A stretch of DNA of 64,000 nucleotides from Anisus vortex (Eukaryota > Mollusca > Gastropoda > Planorbidae): assembly GCA_949126835.1 (NCBI GenBank), contig OX421497.1, forward strand, positions 26,515,612-26,579,611, written 5' to 3'. Below the pieces are notes generated by a model. It did not search any database. It was not told the origin of the DNA and was given only the letters and a program-made list of their open reading frames with translations. Positions 34,700 through 46,419 of this stretch are shown here, in pieces. The position numbers and the translations under genes were made by a program. How positions within the stretch are numbered: position 1 is the first letter of the stretch; each line of letters starts with the position of its first letter.

Positions 34700-34705
34700 G
34701 ACAGG
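34700..34705. repeat. 6-bp target-site duplication, right copy (GACAGG)
   Basis: Exact direct repeat of 20067-20072, directly abutting the outer end of the right arm. Confidence 0.75.
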
Positions 34706-35140
34706 CAGTTATGAGCAAATATATTTAAGTTTTATCTTGCATATATTTGTGTATGTTTACGTGTGTTTTGTGTGTATGTATGTGTGAGTGAGGCAGATAG
34801 AAAGTGGGAGAATCTATTTAAAATGCTAAAGTTTAAAGACTCTCTTCAAAACTAAAAGTCACAAACGACGCCGGGGACATGGAACCTAGCTCGAAGTAAT
34901 GATACCGTGAAAAGATGAGCACCCGCATAAGTGTTTCAGCTTAGATTCAATAGCATAATCAAGAAAGTTATATGTGTGGGTGTCTGTCATATCCCTCAAT
35001 ATGCAATTAGTGTATACTCATTGTAAGGTTTATTGTGTACTCATTCCGATAGCTGAGACTCGAAGAAAGTAACAATTTTATTGTCACTACCAACCTTCCT
35101 TGGAGTGTTGCATGCCAATCAGATATCTATCGTTTTGTTT
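34706..35140. other. Intergenic, no gene seen
   Basis: AT-rich with a short TG-rich stretch at 34745-34790. It is not homologous to the left flank of the giant element, as expected for genuine flanking DNA. Confidence 0.5.
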
Positions 35141-35404
35141 ATCTACTCCATAGGTTCTCAACCTTTTTCGGCACACTGCCCCCTTTTACCATTTTTTTTC
35201 CGCTCACCGCCCACCCCCTAACTTTTTTTAGCACCCACTTCCCCCACATTTCTGGAAGTTGAAGGGTCAATATAGTTTCCGAAATTTACAGACAATAACC
35301 AAGACTTTTAGGGAAAGGGAAGAGGGGTTCTATAAGCTGCGTGAAGTAAAATTTAAGAAGGGTTTTAAAATACTTTTAGAAACTAAATGTTGTCACACCA
35401 AAGA

Positions 35405-35670
35405 CTGCCGGCTGGCCTAGCGGTTAGCTCACCAGACTGTCAACCAAAAACCACTTGACACGTCGCGGGTTCGAGCCCCGCCACCGGCAGATCCCTGTCG
35501 CCCTACAGGAGTTTTGGGACTAGATGACGTTAATATTGAGTTGTTATCACATGCGCTTAACCGGCAGCAGTGAAACCTCTCACAGATTAATAGTCTTCTA
35601 GAGCGCACTGAGCATGCTAATATAGCATGGATAGAAGCGCTATATAAATTACCATTACCATTACAATATA
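35405..35670 (+). mobile_element. tRNA-derived SINE (family 2) nested in the hAT element
   Basis: The tRNA-like head has A-box TGGCCTAGCGGTTAGCTC and B-box GGGTTCGAGCCC. The body is about 150 bp and the 3' end is AGAAGCGCTATATAAATTACC followed by short ATTACC repeats. The AGCGC...AAGCGCTATAT end resembles the 3' end of the LINE at 15330-16030. Confidence 0.85.
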
Positions 35671-36084
35671 CATGGAACAGACTACTTTTTATTAACTACA
35701 ACATCAATCCACTATACGCCATACGATCGGTCCATCGCCGCTGGGAAATATTCCTTTGACACTAAAAAAACTTTTAATTAAAGGGAAATAATTAACCCGT
35801 TTTATTTGAACTAATATTTCTAATATGTTTTCTTTTTTTTTTTTTTAAATATTAATAGCTTAATTGGCTTTGTAAATCTTTGATAAAACTGTAAAAAATT
35901 ATTTGAAAATTATATAAATATTATATGAATTTATATGGATATTTTTTAACATTACTTTAACTACTTAGTCTGTCTCAATACTACGTATTTATTTCCATAA
36001 CGTACAGTTCAGCTCGTGGTAAACTTATCCCAGACTCATTAAATTAAAAACTGGAGATCCACAATGTAATGAATATTAGCAGAT

Positions 36085-36170
36085 GTTTGGGCTGGTGGCA
36101 GGGATAAAACCCGCGACGTGTCGGTTGACAGTCCGGCAAACCAACCACAGGATCAGCCGGCCGCATTGAC
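36085..36170 (-). mobile_element. Partial SINE head (family 2), reverse orientation
   Basis: The complement reads GGCCGGCTGATCCTGTGGTT, then GACTGTCAACCGACACGTCG, then CGGGTTTTATCCCTGCC. This is the same tRNA-like head as the SINE at 35405 with a damaged B box. Confidence 0.65.
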
Positions 36171-36462
36171 TATACTTACTTATCTAATAATGACAATTAA
36201 TTCTTAGAAAACTCATTGCGATTCCTATTTTTATTAGTATAATAATATGTAGGCCTACGGTTGGGAGATATCAGATATTTAGTAGCACTTGCGTTTACAT
36301 CACATTTCATCAAAAAACTAATCAACTAATCAATTCAAATAGCTGAGGTGTTTAAATTATATCAGGCTTTTGTACCACCCACATGCTTTTCACCGCTCCC
36401 CAATCGCCCCCGGGAACGTCAGCGCCCCCATAACGCCCCCGCTGAGAACCCATGATCTACTC

Positions 36463-36825
36463 CAACCGACGGCCTAGAGTCGTTCAGTCAGTTAGACTAC
36501 TCGCTCGGGACAGGATTCACGCCGCTCTAAATAGAGAGAATACCGTGATCTCCGTTTTTAACAAAACCTTCTGCATGGATGCGTCACAGGAGAACAAGGC
36601 TCGACCACATTAGGCGTATCTGTAAGACGCCCGTCTTGATAAACATATTTTTGTTTTGTTTTACCAACTCTGGCTCCCGTTTCAATGGCTGGGTTTTGAG
36701 CCGCACGGACTATCGTAAAAGCGTCCCAAGCGAGTCTCAAACATCTTTGTAAACGTAAGATGAATACTTTTTTAAAGTTTCACTTATTACACTCACTTCT
36801 CACACAGCCTCTGACAACCAAGTCC
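36463..36825. other. Intergenic, no gene seen
   Basis: Moderate GC content, with a tRNA-like TTCAGTCAGTTAGACTACTC stretch near 36482 that lacks a full B box. It may be a decayed SINE. A 60-codon minus-strand frame shows no domain. Confidence 0.3.
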
Positions 36826-37255
36826 AGCACCTGGCCTGCTCGAGTGGCTTAGGTACTAATCCCGGCGAAACTGCTTAACCAACAGGTGAAGGGGCGAAGG
36901 CGGACCCCAGCGCCTCAAAACTGGGTGCTTCGGGCAGACGGAGTTCGTTAGAATAGAAAGGCAGTCCATTTAGGAGAGGGGACACTCAGACATCAAACCC
37001 CCGTTGCCTAGCGGTAACAAATAGGCTTCATGAGTAAACTTCGAGGAAAAATTAGGAGTGGTGCCCCTTAGGCGTTTGGATTACCAACTATGGTCTTCCA
37101 TCCGGCAGCCCCTGCAGCCGAGCCAATGCCAAATGTAATGCCTAGCATTTTTTGTTATCACACTGGTCAGCAGAGTGAGGGATTATGACGCATGGGCAAC
37201 CCATGATCTCTTTACTCAAGGCCCAGGTACGCGCCCCGGAGAGGAAACTCTGGTG
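36826..37255 (+). repeat. GC-rich repeat-like segment, unclassified
   Basis: A compositional island (GGCGAAGGCGGACCCCAGCG, CTTCCATCCGGCAGCCCCTG) between AT-rich flanks, with gene-like complexity but no open frame. The style (conserved GC-rich blocks, no coding) matches the three dispersed repeats near the LGR gene, though I could not align it to them. Confidence 0.35.
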
Positions 37256-38368
37256 CTGTTACCCTTACACTCATATAATATGATATTAAAAGTAAGTATT
37301 AGTAAGTAAAATTTGTCCTAGCGTACTATTACAGGTTCAACACATAGAAATCGAAGTCCCAAGAAGTCGTAAGTGGATTGAGATTCCGGCTTGAATCTCT
37401 AATATGTAGTAATTAGAAGGTTAGACGTTATCTATTTTAAACAGTGTCTTGGCTTGTTGTCTAGAAGTATGGTCCTGATGGGCTTTAGATTTCTATGTTT
37501 ATTGGTTGAACAAATGTATGTGATAAATTATTGGCTCGTTAAATAAAATAAGGTCACTAATAACATATAACTCCACATATAAGTTCACGTGACATTTATT
37601 ATTCAATAAATGCAAACAGGTTAGATAATCTTCGAAGGTTTATTTCAAGAAATATTTCAACATAAAGCTTGAGTAGATAAATAGGCCTACTTACATATAA
37701 ACAGATTCATTTAAAGATGAACATATCAATGAAACGATATTAAGCTTAGATATCTCTAATATAGATATATAGATACATATCTACAAAACCAAACTGTTTC
37801 ACTCCATTTTGTAAAACCGAAAAGCCAGAGGCTTAATCAGTTCTGCTTTATAGTTTAATACTAGATACACAGGAAGACCAGCTTTAATAAAATGATATAC
37901 AATCATTGGCTGGTGCTTATGTTTGAGCATTAGCTAATATTGATTTGATACGCAAAATTCAGACTAAACTCATTTAATTAAATGTATCTTTATGGAAAAT
38001 GCATGGCAAATATATAATATTAATATTAATCATTGTAATAGTGTTATAATTAGTAATAAAAAGACATTAATAATAGAAATTCAAAAAATTACATTCACTC
38101 CCACTCCTTGTCTATAAGTGCCAGTTGAGTCCGAAACTGAGATATGCCAAAGTCTGCAAAAGAGACATGAAACAAATCCATTTTTTACCCCAACAGTTGG
38201 GAGGATAGGGCATATGATAGGACCACCTGTAGGACAGTGATCTAAGAAGTGTCAAGGCTCGCTGGAGAGGATCGTACAAGGAACGAGAAATGGTGGAATA
38301 TATGGTCCCCTCCGTTGTATTCACCTGCACCCAGTGTAAATGTGATTGTACTTCCAGAATTGGCCTCT
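37256..38368. other. 3' flank of the LGR gene, AT-rich
   Basis: Contains several AATAAA/TTTATT motifs on both strands that could end the LGR transcript (minus strand). No other gene evident. Minus-strand frames at 38112-38460 overlap the LGR tail exon in other phases and do not join in frame. Confidence 0.4.
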
Positions 38369-41300
38369 TTAGCAACAAGACGGTCTGCAAGTGAAATATA
38401 TCGTATCTCGAGATGTAAAATGCCGACGATATAAACACGGAAACTTATTATCTTTCCCATGCTCTAAAAGTCTAAATATGATAACAAAACTAGATCTAAT
38501 ATTGATAATATTCTATATTAATTGATATATTATTTCGACTCAGTGTATACTTGAATTAATACAATAAACATACATTTAATCAAGTTAAACAACGTGATAT
38601 ATCAGCTTACTAATAACAATAATGTATTATTTACACTTACTGTACAATGCTGGCAAAGTGTATATAATCGGATTCAAAGCAGAGTTTATAGGTAATACAA
38701 AAACGGCAACCCAAGCGTACACCTCACGGTCAAAGATATGGCCCTGAATTGAAAGAATTCCAAGTATTCCCACAGGAAACCAGCAGCAGAAATCTGTTAA
38801 AGCAACAAAAGCCAGTTTTTTTGCCACAGTCAGTTCTTCAGATCTTCTTTGTGGATTTTGACTGATACCTTCTATCGATTTCTTATTTTTTCTCAAGTTT
38901 ACAAATATAGTCACTTGACCAATTGCTATTAACAAAAATAAGATAGAATTTAGACCAATAAAGACAGTGAATGAAAATATCCATCCTTTGAAATGTTTGG
39001 AACTAAACGGTAGAGGCAGACACAAACCATTAGAGGAATAAATCTCCCAATCTAAAAAGACTGCTGGGAGTATGGCCAATACAAAACTAAGAATCCAGAC
39101 CATTGAAAATGATAATAGTTTACCAGTTTTAGAAAATCTATGTTCACCAAATGGGTAAGTTATAATTAAATAACGATCCACAGTAATCAAACAAATAAAA
39201 AAGATTGAAGCTTCACTAGAAAATGTTGAAAGAAATCCCAAGAAATGACACGGGATACCTTTCCTCCAGTTATAATCTTTTAATACATAGACTTCTGAGT
39301 AGTGTTTGTCAATGAAAGCAATAACTAGAAGATAAATTCCCATTGTCAAATCAGATATTGCCAAACCCGTTATAAAATATCCATATGCTTTCGTTAGAAT
39401 ACTCCTATTCCAACCAATTCTGTAAACCAATACTAAACTATTTCCCAGTATGGTTGATATAACAACTATCCAGATAACAATTCTCTTGAGCATGTCACCA
39501 ACAAGATATTTACAGGAAGAGATCAGATCAGCCGGAGCATGACATTTTTCAACATCAATGTTGGAGTTTAAAACTAGTGGACAACACATTACATAGTCGC
39601 TGGCACGTATTTCCAAATGAATGGTTAAACCTCTGAAAAAGTCAGTTTCTATGTTCTTAGTAAAAATACCTTCAATATCCAAAGTGTGAAGTTTAAAGTA
39701 TTTAGGAATCCCCATGTCGTGAAAGTTATTAATTAATGTGTAGCTTAAGTTTAAATGTTTCAAATATTTCAAACCTTGAAAAGCGCCATGTTTCAATGCA
39801 GAAATTGTTGTGTAAGACAAGTCAATTAATTCTAAAGAACTTGGAAATGAAAACTTTGCATCTATTGTAAAGTTTTCGTTGTATGAAAGGTTTAAGTATT
39901 TCAATTTTGTTAATTTGCTTATCGATAATAGATTATCACTGTGAACTATATTATTTTTACTCAGATCAAGTATTATAAGCTCATCCAGTGTCCAGTATTG
40001 AAACGCTTTGTCAAAATCCCGTATCTGTGGCCAACAAGCGCTTCCGTAAAATGCGACTAAAGTAATAAACGGCAAACACTTGTTAAAGTCTTCACTGGGA
40101 TAAAAAACATTTTCTATGTTATTGAAATGATCATTTTCAATGTTAAATAAATGCACCGTGGTCTCTTGGCTTGTCATATTATTACCAATTTTGGCATTTG
40201 ATTTGCTCGACAGACAATTGTAGTTTGCAGGACAAACCTTGTTGCAAACAAAGTCTTTCTCATCAATTAACCTAAAAAGTGTACGGAACAACTTTGAATG
40301 AATACATATTTCCCGCAAGAGAAAAATAAATTTGTCAAAAAGGATAACATCATTAAGGATATTTTCTTCTATATCAAGCCGAAGATCTTCACCTAAAGGA
40401 CAATCAACTTGTTTATCGTTCAGCATGGAAGGATCAATACAATAGGAGCTGGGACATTTCACAAGAGGCTTTGGGCAGATAAATTGTTCACAATAAAGTA
40501 AATTGATATTATCCTCACATTGATGTTCAGGAATTCTATCTTTAAAACATTTATAAGTGTTCTTGTTGTCTTGTGTTTCACATTCAACACGTTTAATAGT
40601 ATTTTTTAAATAAACACTGTATGCTGAGCAAGAATCATTTTCGTATGGGTCTTCAGTTTCAAGCTCACAGTAAATAGTTATATTTGTATCGCTGTTCATG
40701 TTATCTTTTTCATAGTCGACATTTTGTTGACAGGCATTATAGTTTTTGCAGAACTTTGGAATGTCCATATTTCGTAATGTGTAAAAGTTATCAAATTCTT
40801 TTGATAAAATATGAATCAATCTATTTTCGTCAGTAGTGAATTTATTTCCTACAGTATTCATGAAATCTTTACTACAAAAAAAAACCTTAAATTCATTAGG
40901 TGTAGTATTATTAACAAAGTTTTCACTGCAATGCTTATGATTTATAATTAAAGAATAACTTAAAGGTTTCATAAAGTCTTTTAATATTTTTGGTTTTGGA
41001 AAAAGGCTTGTGATAAAAAAAAATAAAAACTCACTTTCAATTATAGAGCTGTCTTCGTGTGAATTATATTTTTGAGGATTAGGAATCTTATACACATTTT
41101 GGCCAATTTTGTTTTCACAAACCACTAATGAATGTTGTAGTTTTTTACCACAGTTTATTCTTTCTATAAAGCTCCCTAATTTGTAAATATCTTTTACAAG
41201 TAACTCAAAAATTTCTTTTTTGTCTTCAGATAGGTTTATATAAAAACAGTCTTGCCATGAATGTGTAAACGGTTTAGAAAAAGAAAATGGATTCTGACTT

Positions 41301-44300
41301 AACCACAAAAGACTATTCGCTCTATCCCTGAGACCAAGATGAAGATTTATTTCCGTTGTATTATATTTTGAGAAAATGTTTTTAAGAATTTTAAATACAT
41401 GTATGCCTTCGTCATTTGTCTCAATTGAAATCAGATCACTGCCATGGTACGTTTCACAATAACACTGCGCCTCATTATGATTTAAATCTAACAATTGTTT
41501 ACCGATAAAATATGTTGAGTTTAACTGGTCTATACTAACATATGAAAAAGAAAAATATTCAAGACTGTTATCACAAATTTTAGGGAAAATATAATCCATG
41601 TTTAGATCCTGGAATGTCGATGTACTGTAAATATAGTCATTGGAAATATTTTCTGAAGAGTGTATGATAAAAAATGCATGATCATCATTTTGCTCATATA
41701 CTGTCGTATTCTCTGCACTAGTTAAATTGTAAATAAAAATAATTGCCATATAGAATATATTACAATCAATAGTCTTCTGTTTCATTTCCCAACCATTGTA
41801 AGAATCCAGTAGGCCTACAAAAGGTATATTTCGTGTATCTGTACATTTCATAGCAGCTATGGAATCAACTTTAAATGTACCGATTCGTCCATCCTCCATA
41901 ACTGTGTATGTTCTAAGAGTCTTGCCCTCTGTTATATGTGATTTAAAATATTGCATTGCAGTTATCACAAAGTTCACTTGTTCTTCAAATCCACCTCGAC
42001 AATCAAACATAAATAAAAACGATTTACTTTTACTGTTGCAGTACTTTGAAGGAAATAAAGAAACGAAATCTGTGGGGAAAATATGAAAGTAACATTTCTT
42101 AGAAGAAATAGTTCAGAGCTTCTTAACGATGGTTTAGCCTAGATTGTAAGCCCTGAATCAAAAAGACTTATTCTAAATAGATGTATGTTAGAATAATGTT
42201 ACAATAAGCCTTTCGTAAATTAGCTAATTTGTTAAAAGATGACCATCCCAAAATCGTGAGATTTTCCGGTAAGGACTTTTGCTATCTTCCTTTCCATTTC
42301 CTAAAGCATTATAAAGGGAAAGCAATCCAGCAAGGATTGAATCTACACAAACACTATTATACCCATGGTCCTCATCGCTGGCGAAGTGTGGAAACCACCG
42401 ATACGCTTACATTATAAGCACCCCTGTGGGCTAACGCTTAAAGGACATCCCCTATTGCACATCTGTGGATCATTGCACAGTTTAGAGGCTTCGAGACTGG
42501 GTGATGAGGTAGAAATTAATTAGCGCAATAGCTAGTCTCCCGCCCCCCCCCCCCTTGCGCTTGGATGTGCTACCTAGCGGCAGTGCAGGTATACGAGCGA
42601 GCCAGCATAATCCATCCCTTTTCTTTTGCATCGTTACGCCTTTGACTCGCGTCACTTATATTAAGAGACGCTTATGAATAGTACACATTACAATATTATT
42701 TAGTACATACATGTATTTCTTGTGTTATTAATATGCCATAAATCAAGTCATAAATAAAAGCCAAAATATACACTGCCATGTTTATACAACAGCCCATTTC
42801 TTTACCCAAGGGTCTTAAGGTGAGGAATTCCAGTAGAAAGGGATTTTTTTTATTTCTTATCCAATATGTATAATATTTGGACCATATATAGTACTAGTGA
42901 CTAAACTTATAAAAAACGGGGAGAAAAGTTAAAAAAATATGGTTGCCGTGGAGATGGCGGCCATTTTTTTTTTATTAATATATTTAACTTTAATTAAAAA
43001 CGATTTATTTATCAATATAATTTATTTAAATTTTGCAAAAATATACATTAGCATCATTTGTGCAAGGCTGACCGAGAGAATTTTAAATTTAACTAAAATT
43101 TAATTTGTTATGAATTTTTTTGTCAGGCATTTAATATGAACATGGAAAAAACATGTTTATAGTTACTAAAATATTTATGTAAAAAAAAACACTTATTATT
43201 TTCAAAATGGCTCTGGGACTTTTGAAAGCACCAATGTATTGAACATCTGGGAAAACTTGCATGATAATTGGTTGGTAAATAAGAAACTTGTAGGGAATCA
43301 TATATAAGGAAACAAGGTTTTGAGAAAAACCGGAAAAACTGACGATACTAGAAAAAACAATTTTTTTTTAGGCAAATGGTAAATTCAATTTTTTCAATAA
43401 TCTTTTAATGGTTTGTTGTAAGATTTTTTCCCCAAAAAGACAAGATGTTAACCTTTTATTTGATGTATATAAATATATAATTAAACTCATTTTTTTATAT
43501 TACTGTAGTGTAAATATGTTTTTAAAAAATATATAAAAATTCTAACATATACCCATTTCAAATGCAATTTTACATTGAAATAGTGAAATAATGTTACCCA
43601 AACTATGCATTTTAGATTTGGGGATAGTTAAAGTATACAAATAAGCCAAAAGTAAAAATGCTATGTTTTTGTCATTTAGGTCATTTTTCACTGGAATTCC
43701 TCCCCTTAAGGCGGCGAAGTGTGGATACCACCAGTACGCTTGCATGTAGAGCACACCGGTGGGCTGACGCATTGGAGACAGCCCCTGCTGTGCGTCCGAG
43801 ACTCACTCTACTGCCGAGAGTCACGAGGCTCGGTGGGGAGGTATCAATGAGCACAGCGTTCACGTCTTAACCCTGCCATGGTGCCTGGATGCCCATACCT
43901 ATAGTATGGGATTTGCGCTACTGGGCGACATTACAGGTATACAGGCGAGCTACCTCGATAATGATCCGAGGGGAATTTCGCAGTCGTAGAAATTCGAGCA
44001 TATGGCTGCTAAAAGTGTACCCTAATTTACACGGCCATGCGGTGGCCGGCACCCGGATAGAATCTTAATCTGCCCCTCCTCCCGGTTCACTAGTAACCGC
44101 CTTTACGCCCTGGACGAAAGAGCCCAAATGTTCTTCCAGTTATTTTTAGGCAATTATAGTATAGTATAAAACAGCCATTTCCAATTGATCAGCATATTAA
44201 AGTTACGTCAATTACAATAACACGAGCTAAGCTCCAATTAATGTTTAAAACTGTATGAAAATACAATAATTTTGGATACTATGTTGAATTTTTCGAAATA

Positions 44301-44448
44301 AAATAAAATAATTCATAAACAAACTACTTAAGTTTTTATTCAATGTATTTAAGCTTATTTATCATATAAAGATATAGATAGTAGTGTTTTATATATATAT
44401 ATTTTACTTACCAAGAAATATACAAATGAGAAGACTGAGAAAACGCAT
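38369..44448 (-). CDS. Leucine-rich-repeat GPCR (GRL101/relaxin-receptor type) with N-terminal C-type lectin domain
   Basis: Three exons on the minus strand: 44448-44412 (signal peptide MRFLSLLICIFLG, GTAAGT donor), 41994-38641 (TCGAG acceptor, GTAAGT donor) and 38463-38369 (tail ending TAA), all phase 1, 1,161 aa. The Met at 42010 is an intronic read-through. Domains in spliced numbering: C-type lectin 174-307 (EAQCYC, LHLGLRD, SWQDC, VVCE; no EPN or WND calcium motif); Cys-rich region to about 500; LDLa-like 515-552 with DCPLGED; four to five LRRs 683-790; Cys hinge 815-840; seven helices from about 848 with DRY at 952-954, CWFP in TM6 and NPIIY at 1120-1124. Family role: plasma-membrane receptor coupling an extracellular ligand to G proteins. 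The ligand is unknown. The short Cys-rich tail could be palmitoylated. The last exon is the least certain part. Confidence 0.85.
42376..42655 (+). repeat. Dispersed GC-rich repeat, copy A (unclassified, SINE-like)
   Basis: Shares GGCGAAGTGTGGA.ACCACC near its start and GCTACC..GC...GTGCAGGTATACGAGCGAG near its end with the copies at 43705 and 45405. A C-run interrupts it at about 42541-42554. Confidence 0.65.
43705..44125 (+). repeat. Dispersed GC-rich repeat, copy B (longest)
   Basis: About 420 bp, starting GGCGGCGAAGTGTGGATACC and including GGGATTTGCGCTACTGGGCG, ACAGGTATACAGGCGAG and AATGATCCGAGGGGAATTTC. No long open frame survives. The class is unknown. It has no clear tRNA head. Confidence 0.65.
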
Positions 44449-44449
44449 A

Positions 44450-45404
44450 TTGAAATCTCAATAGAGAATGTAATGCAATAAAAGAAAAACGCAAGCTGTT
44501 GAAGTAGCGAGATAAAATGTGTAAAGACTTAACAATGAGCCTCTGTTTATATTAAGTGACAATGAATGAGTTAGAGGTATTGTTCTGCCAACTGAAAACT
44601 AATTCCATCCATCTCTTTTTCACTTTCATTTTACGTCTGTATTCACTTTTTTTGCAGACTGGTCGATTTTTAGCGTAAATTGATAATTTGCTTTACTAAT
44701 TTATATTTAAGGATTATGTAGTTGATCGGTGTTTTTAATTTAAACAATATATAGGATATCACTTGTTAAAGGTGTATGACCTATATTTTAGTATTTGTCA
44801 TAAATTCATATACTAGACTTTTTGTTTTAATTTTCGCAATCGTGTTCATGTTTAAAATTTGACTACGTCTTTGATTACCTTTTTATAATTCGTTATTTAA
44901 AATTGTAATAATCAAAACTAAAATAAGGAATTGGGCGACAATTTATTTATTTTCTTATGATGTTAATTTGACTTGTGCTTTATTTGTCGTATAAAAGTTC
45001 AATGACCAATATATATGTATAGTTTATGACATTGAATCTTATATTTTGTATATGTAACATAAGCACCTTATTAGTGTCAAGTATAGTTACCTGCTTCAAG
45101 TCTACCTTCGTTAGAGCTACGAACTCATCTATATATATACATATATATAAATATATATAATACGATGATTTTGTCTATTCCGACTCCCATCGGATAATTT
45201 AAAGACACGTGATCTTATTGTTTCATAGTTAACTAATCCGATCTCGATAGACGTGTCCTCCTTCAGCTGAGTGATTAGTGTCCCAGACTGCCACGCGGAT
45301 GACCTTTTTCCTCACTGAAAACTTAAAAAAAAATAATATTTTACTGATATAGCAATAGGCAGGCTACTTTTTAAAATTCACATTATATTGTTTATTGATA
45401 TTCA
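44450..45404. other. 5' flank of the LGR gene, AT-rich
   Basis: Presumed promoter side of the minus-strand LGR gene. AT-rich with TATA-like tracts (for example 45130-45165), but no core promoter can be assigned confidently. A tRNA-like scrap lies at 45262-45305 (CAGACTGCCACGCGGATGAC). Confidence 0.35.
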
Positions 45405-45670
45405 AGCATATAGTCTGGAATATGCGCTACCGGGTGACAGTGCAGGTATACGAGAGAAGCCCCCATGTTAATGATCCAATGGGATTCCCGCAGGTGGAGA
45501 GAAGAAGTATAGTGTATGTACTGCGTAGACCGTTCCCTTTGTTACGCTTCACGATGATTGGGCTAGTCTTAATACGGGGTGGCTAGCCTCTGACAGGATC
45601 TTGGAAAACCAATGCCAACCTTGTTACTCTTCTCTACATCGTTACGCCAATCGCGTAAGAGCTGGAAGGC
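45405..45670 (+). repeat. Dispersed GC-rich repeat, copy C (5'-truncated)
   Basis: Matches copies A and B from GCTACCGGGTGACAGTGCAG through GGTATACGAG and AATGATCCAATGGGATTCCC to ATCGTTACGCC. Confidence 0.65.
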
Positions 45671-45862
45671 TCGTCAATTGTTTTTTTTTTAGATTATAAA
45701 TCAGTAAAATACACCTGACAATTGACGTCACTGTGATTGCTGGTGACCTGGGCAATCTGCAAATCGGTGCCCTTTTTTAATTAAAATTATACTCCCTATC
45801 GTCTTAGGGATCACCGGCGCCCTTTTTTAACAATTTCCTTAGCGCCCAGAGGAGATTAAATT

Positions 45863-46145
45863 GTCGGTAGCCGAGCGGCAGCGCGTTCGACTGTCGATCC
45901 AAGGGTCCTGGGTTCGAATCCAGGTGCAGGCTAGGATTTTTTTCCCAGGATTTGAGGGTGTCATTAAGTCTACCCAAGTCTGATGGAAGTCTGATGGGTA
46001 CCTAACCTTAGTTGGGGTAAAGTAAAGGCGGCTGTGCATAGTGCTGGCCACACAATCACCTAGTATGCCGTGGCTACGGAAACTGGTGGACGCTGCCACA
46101 CCGGACCAATGGATCAATTTGGTCCGACGGATACTTTACTTTTAC
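45863..46145 (+). mobile_element. tRNA-derived SINE (family 1), full length
   Basis: The head has an A-box-like GTAGCCGAGCGGCAGCGCG and B box GGGTTCGAATCC, then a ~200-bp body with GTTGGGGTAAAGTAAAGGCG and a 3' end GACGGATACTTTACTTTTAC. Other copies are at 60943 (full) and 23462/31134 (truncated, in the giant element). Confidence 0.92.
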
Positions 46146-46299
46146 TTACTTACTATTACTAGCAGCAAAAATCACACCGAAAAATAAATGTAAAAAAAAA
46201 TAATTAAAGAAAATATTACGAATCGTACACAATAATAATTAAAATTAATAACAATAATTCGAAAACGTTTCATTTATCTCTCCCTTAGAAATTAGATTG

Positions 46300-46405
46300 T
46301 CTCAGGAAGATTAATTCACCAGTCACGCTGAGATTAACGCTACGCGTAATTATTGAGTAATTTCCCTTTGGTTTCCGTTATACTAGAGCTGTGGTGTTTT
46401 CTCGA
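46300..46405 (+). repeat. Conserved block downstream of SINE, copy 1
   Basis: CTGAGATTAACGCTACGCGT, ATTGAGTAATTTCCCTTTGG and TTTCCGTTATACTAGA recur with a few changes at 61215-61320, again downstream of a SINE in the same orientation. Confidence 0.8.
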
Positions 46406-46419
46406 CAAGTTGAGTGACA

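Larger units (their letters stand above)
35149..36454. mobile_element. Non-autonomous hAT transposon with 8-bp TSD, containing nested SINEs
   Basis: A 1,306-bp element flanked by perfect 8-bp duplications ATCTACTC (35141-35148 and 36455-36462). The ends are inverted: left CATAGGTTCTCAACC, right (complement) CATGGGTTCTCAGCG, both leading into C-run/G-run subterminal sequence. The interior shares a stretch (AATTAACCCGTTTTATTTGA and onward) with the elements at 4224 and 62818. No transposase frame. Two SINE pieces have inserted into it. Confidence 0.9.
41995..44411 (-). other. Intron 1 of the LGR gene
   Basis: 2.4-kb intron between the signal-peptide exon and the main exon, with GTAAGT donor (44411-44406) and an AG acceptor at 41996-41995. 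It holds two copies of a dispersed GC-rich repeat (42376-42655, 43705-44125) and AT-rich filler. Confidence 0.7.

Noticed and set aside
38112..38460. Minus-strand frames of 72 and 108 codons just 3' of the LGR exon
   Set aside because: They cannot be joined in phase to the GTAAGT donor of the main exon without a stop. The third frame gives the coherent tail.
45863..45935. tRNA gene (also 60943-61010 and 35405-35480)
   Set aside because: A and B boxes are present, but the cloverleaf is imperfect and each is followed by the same SINE body, so these are SINE heads.
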